Assembly: GCA_016714815.1 (NCBI GenBank)
Contig: JADKBZ010000002.1
Coordinates: forward strand, 496,001-560,000
DNA length: 64,000 nt
Source of the DNA: Holophagales bacterium
GTDB taxonomy: Bacteria; Acidobacteriota; Thermoanaerobaculia; UBA5066
Direction: 5' to 3'
The notes beneath the pieces are model-generated. The model was not told the DNA's origin, did not search any database, and was given only the letters and a program-made list of their open reading frames with translations. This document shows positions 61,016 to 64,000 of the stretch, in pieces. Position 1 is the stretch's first letter; each line of letters begins with the position of its first letter. A program made the translations under genes and the position numbers.

Positions 61016-61840
61016 ATGAGCACCCTCTCGACGAAAGATGGAACACAGATCTACTACAAGGACTGGGGCACCGGTGAGCCCATCGTCTTCAGCCACGGCT
61101 GGCCGCTCAGCTCGGACAGCTGGGAAGCCCAGATGCTGTTCCTGGCGTCCAGCGGCTATCGCTGCATCGCCCACGACCGTCGCGGGCACGGGCGCTCGAG
61201 CCAGCCCTGGAACGGCAACGACATGAACACCTACGCCGACGACCTCTCGGAGCTGATCGAGACGCTCGACCTGAAGAGGGCCACCCTGATCGGCTTCTCC
61301 GCCGGCGGCGGGGAGGTGGCGCGCTACATCGGCCGCCACGGCACGAAACGGGTCGCCCGGGCCGCCCTGATCGCCGCAGTGCCGCCATTGATGCTGAAGA
61401 CGGACGCCAATCCCGGTGGGCTGTCGCGCGAGGCCTTCGACAAGATCCGCCAGGGCTGCCTCGCCGACCGCTCGCAGTTCTACAAGGACCTCGCCGGCGG
61501 CCCGTTCTTCGGCGCCAACCGGCCGGCGTCGAAGGTCTCGAAGGGGATGATCGACTCGTTCTGGCTCCAGGGAATGCAGGCCGGGCACCGAAACACCCTC
61601 GAGTGCATCCAGGCGTTCTCCGAAACCGACTTCACCCAGGACCTCTGGAAGTTCGACGTGCCGACGCTCATCGTCCACGGCGACGACGACCAGATCGTGC
61701 CGATCGGCGCCTCCGCCCTCCTCTCTTCGAAGCTCGTTCCGAAAGCGACCCTGAAGGTCTACCCGGGCGCGCCCCACGGCCTCGCGTACACCCACAGGGA
61801 CCTCCTGAACGCCGACCTTCTGGCTTTCCTGAAGGCGTAA
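61016..61840 (+). CDS. Alpha/beta hydrolase, non-heme chloroperoxidase/arylesterase-like
   Basis: Alpha/beta hydrolase of 274 residues resembling cofactor-free haloperoxidases and arylesterases. It has YYKDWGTGEPIVFSHGWPLSS (oxyanion), the nucleophile S95 in LIGFSAGGGEVARYIGRHG, the acid in HGDDDQIVP and the His in GAPHGLAYTH. In most relatives the elbow reads GFSTGGGEV; here it is GFSAGGGEV. AGGGAG sits 7 nt before the ATG. No signal peptide. Next gene is a cupin on the same strand. Confidence 0.9.
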   Translation: MSTLSTKDGTQIYYKDWGTGEPIVFSHGWPLSSDSWEAQMLFLASSGYRCIAHDRRGHGRSSQPWNGNDMNTYADDLSELIETLDLKRATLIGFSAGGGEVARYIGRHGTKRVARAALIAAVPPLMLKTDANPGGLSREAFDKIRQGCLADRSQFYKDLAGGPFFGANRPASKVSKGMIDSFWLQGMQAGHRNTLECIQAFSETDFTQDLWKFDVPTLIVHGDDDQIVPIGASALLSSKLVPKATLKVYPGAPHGLAYTHRDLLNADLLAFLKA

Positions 61841-61887
61841 AGAGTCCCGTATCCGCCCGCGCCACACCTGCAGATGGAGAAATGATC

Positions 61888-62280
61888 ATGAAGGGCTTTG
61901 TAAAGGACATCGAAGCTCTCGCTATCGGGAACGGTGCCTTTCGCCAGGTGCTCTACACGGCGAAGAGCTGCCAGCTCGTCGTCATGTCGCTCCCGCCCGG
62001 GGGAGAGATCGGGGCGGAGGTGCACGAGCTCGATCAGTTCTTCCGCGTGGAGGAGGGGTCCGGCGAGGCCGTCCTCGACGGCGTTCCGACGGCGATCCAG
62101 GCCGGCTTCGCGGTCCTCGTCCCGGCCGGGACGAAGCACAACATCGTCAACACGAGCAAGGCTCCGCTGAAGCTCTACACGCTCTATGCGCCGCCGAACC
62201 ATCGGGACGGCGTCGTCCACCACACCCGCGCCGACGCGGAAGCCGACACCGAGCATTTCGACGGCAAGACGACGGAATAG
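61888..62280 (+). CDS. Small cupin-domain protein
   Basis: Single-domain cupin of 130 residues. Motif 1 reads GGEIGAEVHELDQFFRVEEGSGE; motif 2 is GFAVLVPAGTKHNIVNT. One of the usual two histidines in motif 1 is replaced, so the metal site may be weaker or different. I chose the second of two close ATGs (61888) because GGAG is then 8 nt away. Enzyme activity unknown. It lies 47 nt after the hydrolase gene and is likely co-transcribed. Confidence 0.85.
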   Translation: MKGFVKDIEALAIGNGAFRQVLYTAKSCQLVVMSLPPGGEIGAEVHELDQFFRVEEGSGEAVLDGVPTAIQAGFAVLVPAGTKHNIVNTSKAPLKLYTLYAPPNHRDGVVHHTRADAEADTEHFDGKTTE

Positions 62281-62351
62281 CCAGGCCACCGGGCACCGGG
62301 ACACCAGGCCCGGTCCGCCTCGTCAGGCGCCCGGGCCCGGCTCCTCCCGAT

Positions 62352-63800
62352 CTAGACCGCGACGAAGGTTCCCCGCAGCTCGGCGTGCAGCGGCCGGTGT
62401 TTCGCCAGATACGCTCTCAACGCTCCGATGCTTCGCTCCGCGTGCTTCTGGCGGTTTCGGCCGTATTTCCGCGCAACTCCCTGCTCCGTGACGAAGACCG
62501 TAGGGTAGTGGCGCCCGGACTGCAGTCGGTCGCCGCCCACGAAGACCTGCTGGACGCGCTGTCCCGGCGGGTTCTCGATCTTGATGAAGGCATTCAGCCC
62601 CAGAGAGCGTTTGACGTAGCCCCCCATCTGGTCATACGGGTCCCGACCGAACGTCCGCTCCAGGTTCTCCTCCAGCATCGCGACGATCTCGTCACCCCGC
62701 AGCTCGACCGTCGAGACAGGTGGGTCCATCGGAATCATGTTGTAGAGGTCGTTGACGGTGACCTCCCCGGCGGGGATCGGCGCGCCGAAGCGCCAGCCGT
62801 TCGAGAAGGCCAGCTGCGCTCCCGTACTCTCCAGCAACGCTTGGAGAAGGAAGTTGTCCATCGTCGACTCGAGCATCGTCGCTCGATTCAGCGCGGTCGC
62901 CGTCTCGCCCACCACTTCCGAAAGCATGTCCCGCCAGGGGGCGAGCGTGTGACGGACGAGGAGGTCCACCTCAGGATCGGGGCGGACGCCGGCCTTCACC
63001 TCCATCAGCTCGTGCCGCCACTCCACGATCCGGCCCCCGTCCACCTCCAGATCGAGGCGTCCGAGAAACGACCCGTGACAGCCCGACTGGATGACGAGCG
63101 TCTTCCCCTGAAGCACCGGGGTGAACAGCCGATTGTGGGTATGCCCGCTCAGGCAGACATCGACACCGGGCACGGCCGACAACAGCTTCAGATCCTGCGG
63201 CAGCCCGAGGTGCGAGACGAGGAGAACCAGGTCCACCTTCTCCCGGGTCCTGAGGACGTCGATGATCCCGGGAAGCTCGTCGAGCCCCAGCGTGAACTCG
63301 AGACCTTCGCTGAAGGAAGGGGGCATCGTCTTGTCGACGATGTTGGAGGCGATGCCGGCGAGTCCGACGCGACAGCCTCCACGCTCCACGACCCTGTAGG
63401 GTGGAAACGGCCGAGCTCTGGTCTCCTTGTCGTAGACGTTCATCGCCAGCATCGGGAAGCTGAGCTCCGCGGCCAGCTCCTTGAAGGCCCCGGGGCCGTA
63501 GGCGAACTCCCAATGAGCCGTCATGGCGTCCAGCCCCAGCGCGTTCAGGACGGGAACCAGCGCGGCTCCCCGGGTCTCCATTACCGGATACGTTCCGTGG
63601 AAGGTATCGCCGCAGTCGCAGAAGAGCGTGCCCCCCGGATTCGCAGCCCGGACCTCCTTTACGACTGCGGCGATGCGGGCGTATCCGCCCGCCGGCCGAT
63701 AGACGGCCCGCCCGCCCTCCCAGAAGACCTCCTGGTGCAGATCGAAATTGGCGTGGCTGTCGTTCAGCTGAAGGACGGTCAGCGATTTCGCGGAGCTCAT
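62352..63800 (-). CDS. 5'-nucleotidase/SoxB-family metallophosphoesterase
   Basis: Two-domain metallophosphatase/5'-nucleotidase of 482 residues. N-terminal metal motifs: VLQLNDSHAN, CDCGDTFHG, TAHWEFAYG (H96), LLVSHLGLP and LSGHTHNRL; the C-terminal 5'-nucleotidase domain follows from about 290 (MDNFLLQALLESTGAQLAFSNG). The HWEFAYG segment is like the TGHWEFTYG of SoxB thiosulfohydrolases, where ordinary 5'-nucleotidases have GNHEFD. No signal peptide is seen, and no other sox gene is near, so a nucleotidase or phosphoesterase role is safer. The start is ATG 63798-63800, with AGGAG 11 nt upstream. Confidence 0.85.
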   Translation of the reverse strand: MSSAKSLTVLQLNDSHANFDLHQEVFWEGGRAVYRPAGGYARIAAVVKEVRAANPGGTLFCDCGDTFHGTYPVMETRGAALVPVLNALGLDAMTAHWEFAYGPGAFKELAAELSFPMLAMNVYDKETRARPFPPYRVVERGGCRVGLAGIASNIVDKTMPPSFSEGLEFTLGLDELPGIIDVLRTREKVDLVLLVSHLGLPQDLKLLSAVPGVDVCLSGHTHNRLFTPVLQGKTLVIQSGCHGSFLGRLDLEVDGGRIVEWRHELMEVKAGVRPDPEVDLLVRHTLAPWRDMLSEVVGETATALNRATMLESTMDNFLLQALLESTGAQLAFSNGWRFGAPIPAGEVTVNDLYNMIPMDPPVSTVELRGDEIVAMLEENLERTFGRDPYDQMGGYVKRSLGLNAFIKIENPPGQRVQQVFVGGDRLQSGRHYPTVFVTEQGVARKYGRNRQKHAERSIGALRAYLAKHRPLHAELRGTFVAV

Positions 63801-63864
63801 GATCTCGATATCTCCTGTCGGAGGAGCGCCTGGATCCGGCGCCGAAACACGAGGGCTTCGCCCC

Positions 63865-64000
63865 TCAGTTCTTCTTGATCTTGTCTTCGACTTCCTTAGC
63901 GCCATCGGCATAGAACTTCGCTTCGTCGGGGGCCAGCTCGTGCAGAACCCTGAGGAACTCCCCGGCGTGCACGCGCTCCTCGTCCGCCACTTCCCTGAGC
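63865..64000 (-). CDS. Ferritin/rubrerythrin-like protein, C-terminal end only
   Basis: The last 45 codons of a minus-strand gene cut by the window: LREVADEERVHAGEFLRVLH then ELAPDEAKFYADGAKEVEDKI and stop at 63865-63867. DEERVHAGEF is an ExxH-type di-iron helix as in small rubrerythrin-like ferritins. It lies 64 nt upstream of the nucleotidase gene on the same strand. The N-terminal part is not in the window, so family placement is tentative. Confidence 0.65.
   Translation of the reverse strand, partial: LREVADEERVHAGEFLRVLHELAPDEAKFYADGAKEVEDKIKKN

Noticed and set aside
62288..62314. ACCGGGC...GCCCGGT hairpin between the cupin and nucleotidase genes
   Set aside because: Only 7 bp with a 13-nt loop; too weak in this base composition to call a terminator.

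Overview
This is a high-GC window (roughly two-thirds G+C by eye) from a diderm bacterium. It has outer-membrane assembly (Omp85-like), MacA/MacB-type export, heptose-type sugar genes and several lipoproteins. Secreted proteins with a TPCRxxDTR...CGIP module, S74-chaperoned fibre proteins, propeller-GGDEF sensors and a membrane Ser/Thr kinase suggest an Acidobacteriota-like organism; this taxonomic guess is inference and was not tested. I saw no tRNA, rRNA, CRISPR array, insertion sequence or replication origin.

Layout. 1-3.4 kb (minus): a MacA adaptor followed by two MacB-type permeases, the second cut by the window edge. 3.5-8.8 kb (minus): a propeller/GGDEF sensor, a membrane phosphoesterase with a frameshift, and a lipoprotein. 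9.1-11.6 kb (plus): a POT-family peptide transporter and a CysQ/IMPase-family phosphatase. 11.6-24.3 kb: a surface-glycan cluster. Its plus arm holds a GT-C glycosyltransferase, GmhB, an ATP-grasp enzyme, a methyltransferase, a broken radical SAM gene, a methyltransferase-kinase fusion and a GT2. Its minus arm is a tight four-gene operon: epimerase, DegT aminotransferase, an HldE-like enzyme with inverted domain order, and a flippase-like membrane protein. 24.4-30.1 kb: a membrane-GAF-Ser/Thr kinase divergent from gamma-glutamyltransferase, then an aminotransferase. 30.4-42.2 kb: secreted and envelope proteins, including two tandem S74 fibre proteins (the first frameshifted), an Asp-box propeller protein and a CocE-type hydrolase. 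42.3-46.4 kb (minus): a Tat-exported GH36-like glycosidase, a methyltransferase and a lipase-like hydrolase. 46.4-51.4 kb: a double-length UvrA-like protein with four ABC ATPase domains. 51.4-56.0 kb (minus): a 1539-residue secreted repeat protein. 56.3-64 kb: a stress and envelope group (GlsB/YeaQ-like, hybrid kinase, CsbD-like, Omp85-like, ferritin-like, hydrolase, cupin, SoxB-like phosphoesterase, ferritin/rubrerythrin-like end).

Expression style is distinctive. Many genes lack a Shine-Dalgarno sequence and instead have a TAnnnT or TAnAAT hexamer 6-11 nt before the start codon, which is the geometry of leaderless mRNAs. Others have clear AGGAG sites. Operons are joined by 4-nt ATGA, GTGA and, three times, TTGA overlaps. 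Three genes carry an apparent one-base deletion, two of them in short homopolymers, so assembly error must be excluded before calling them pseudogenes.
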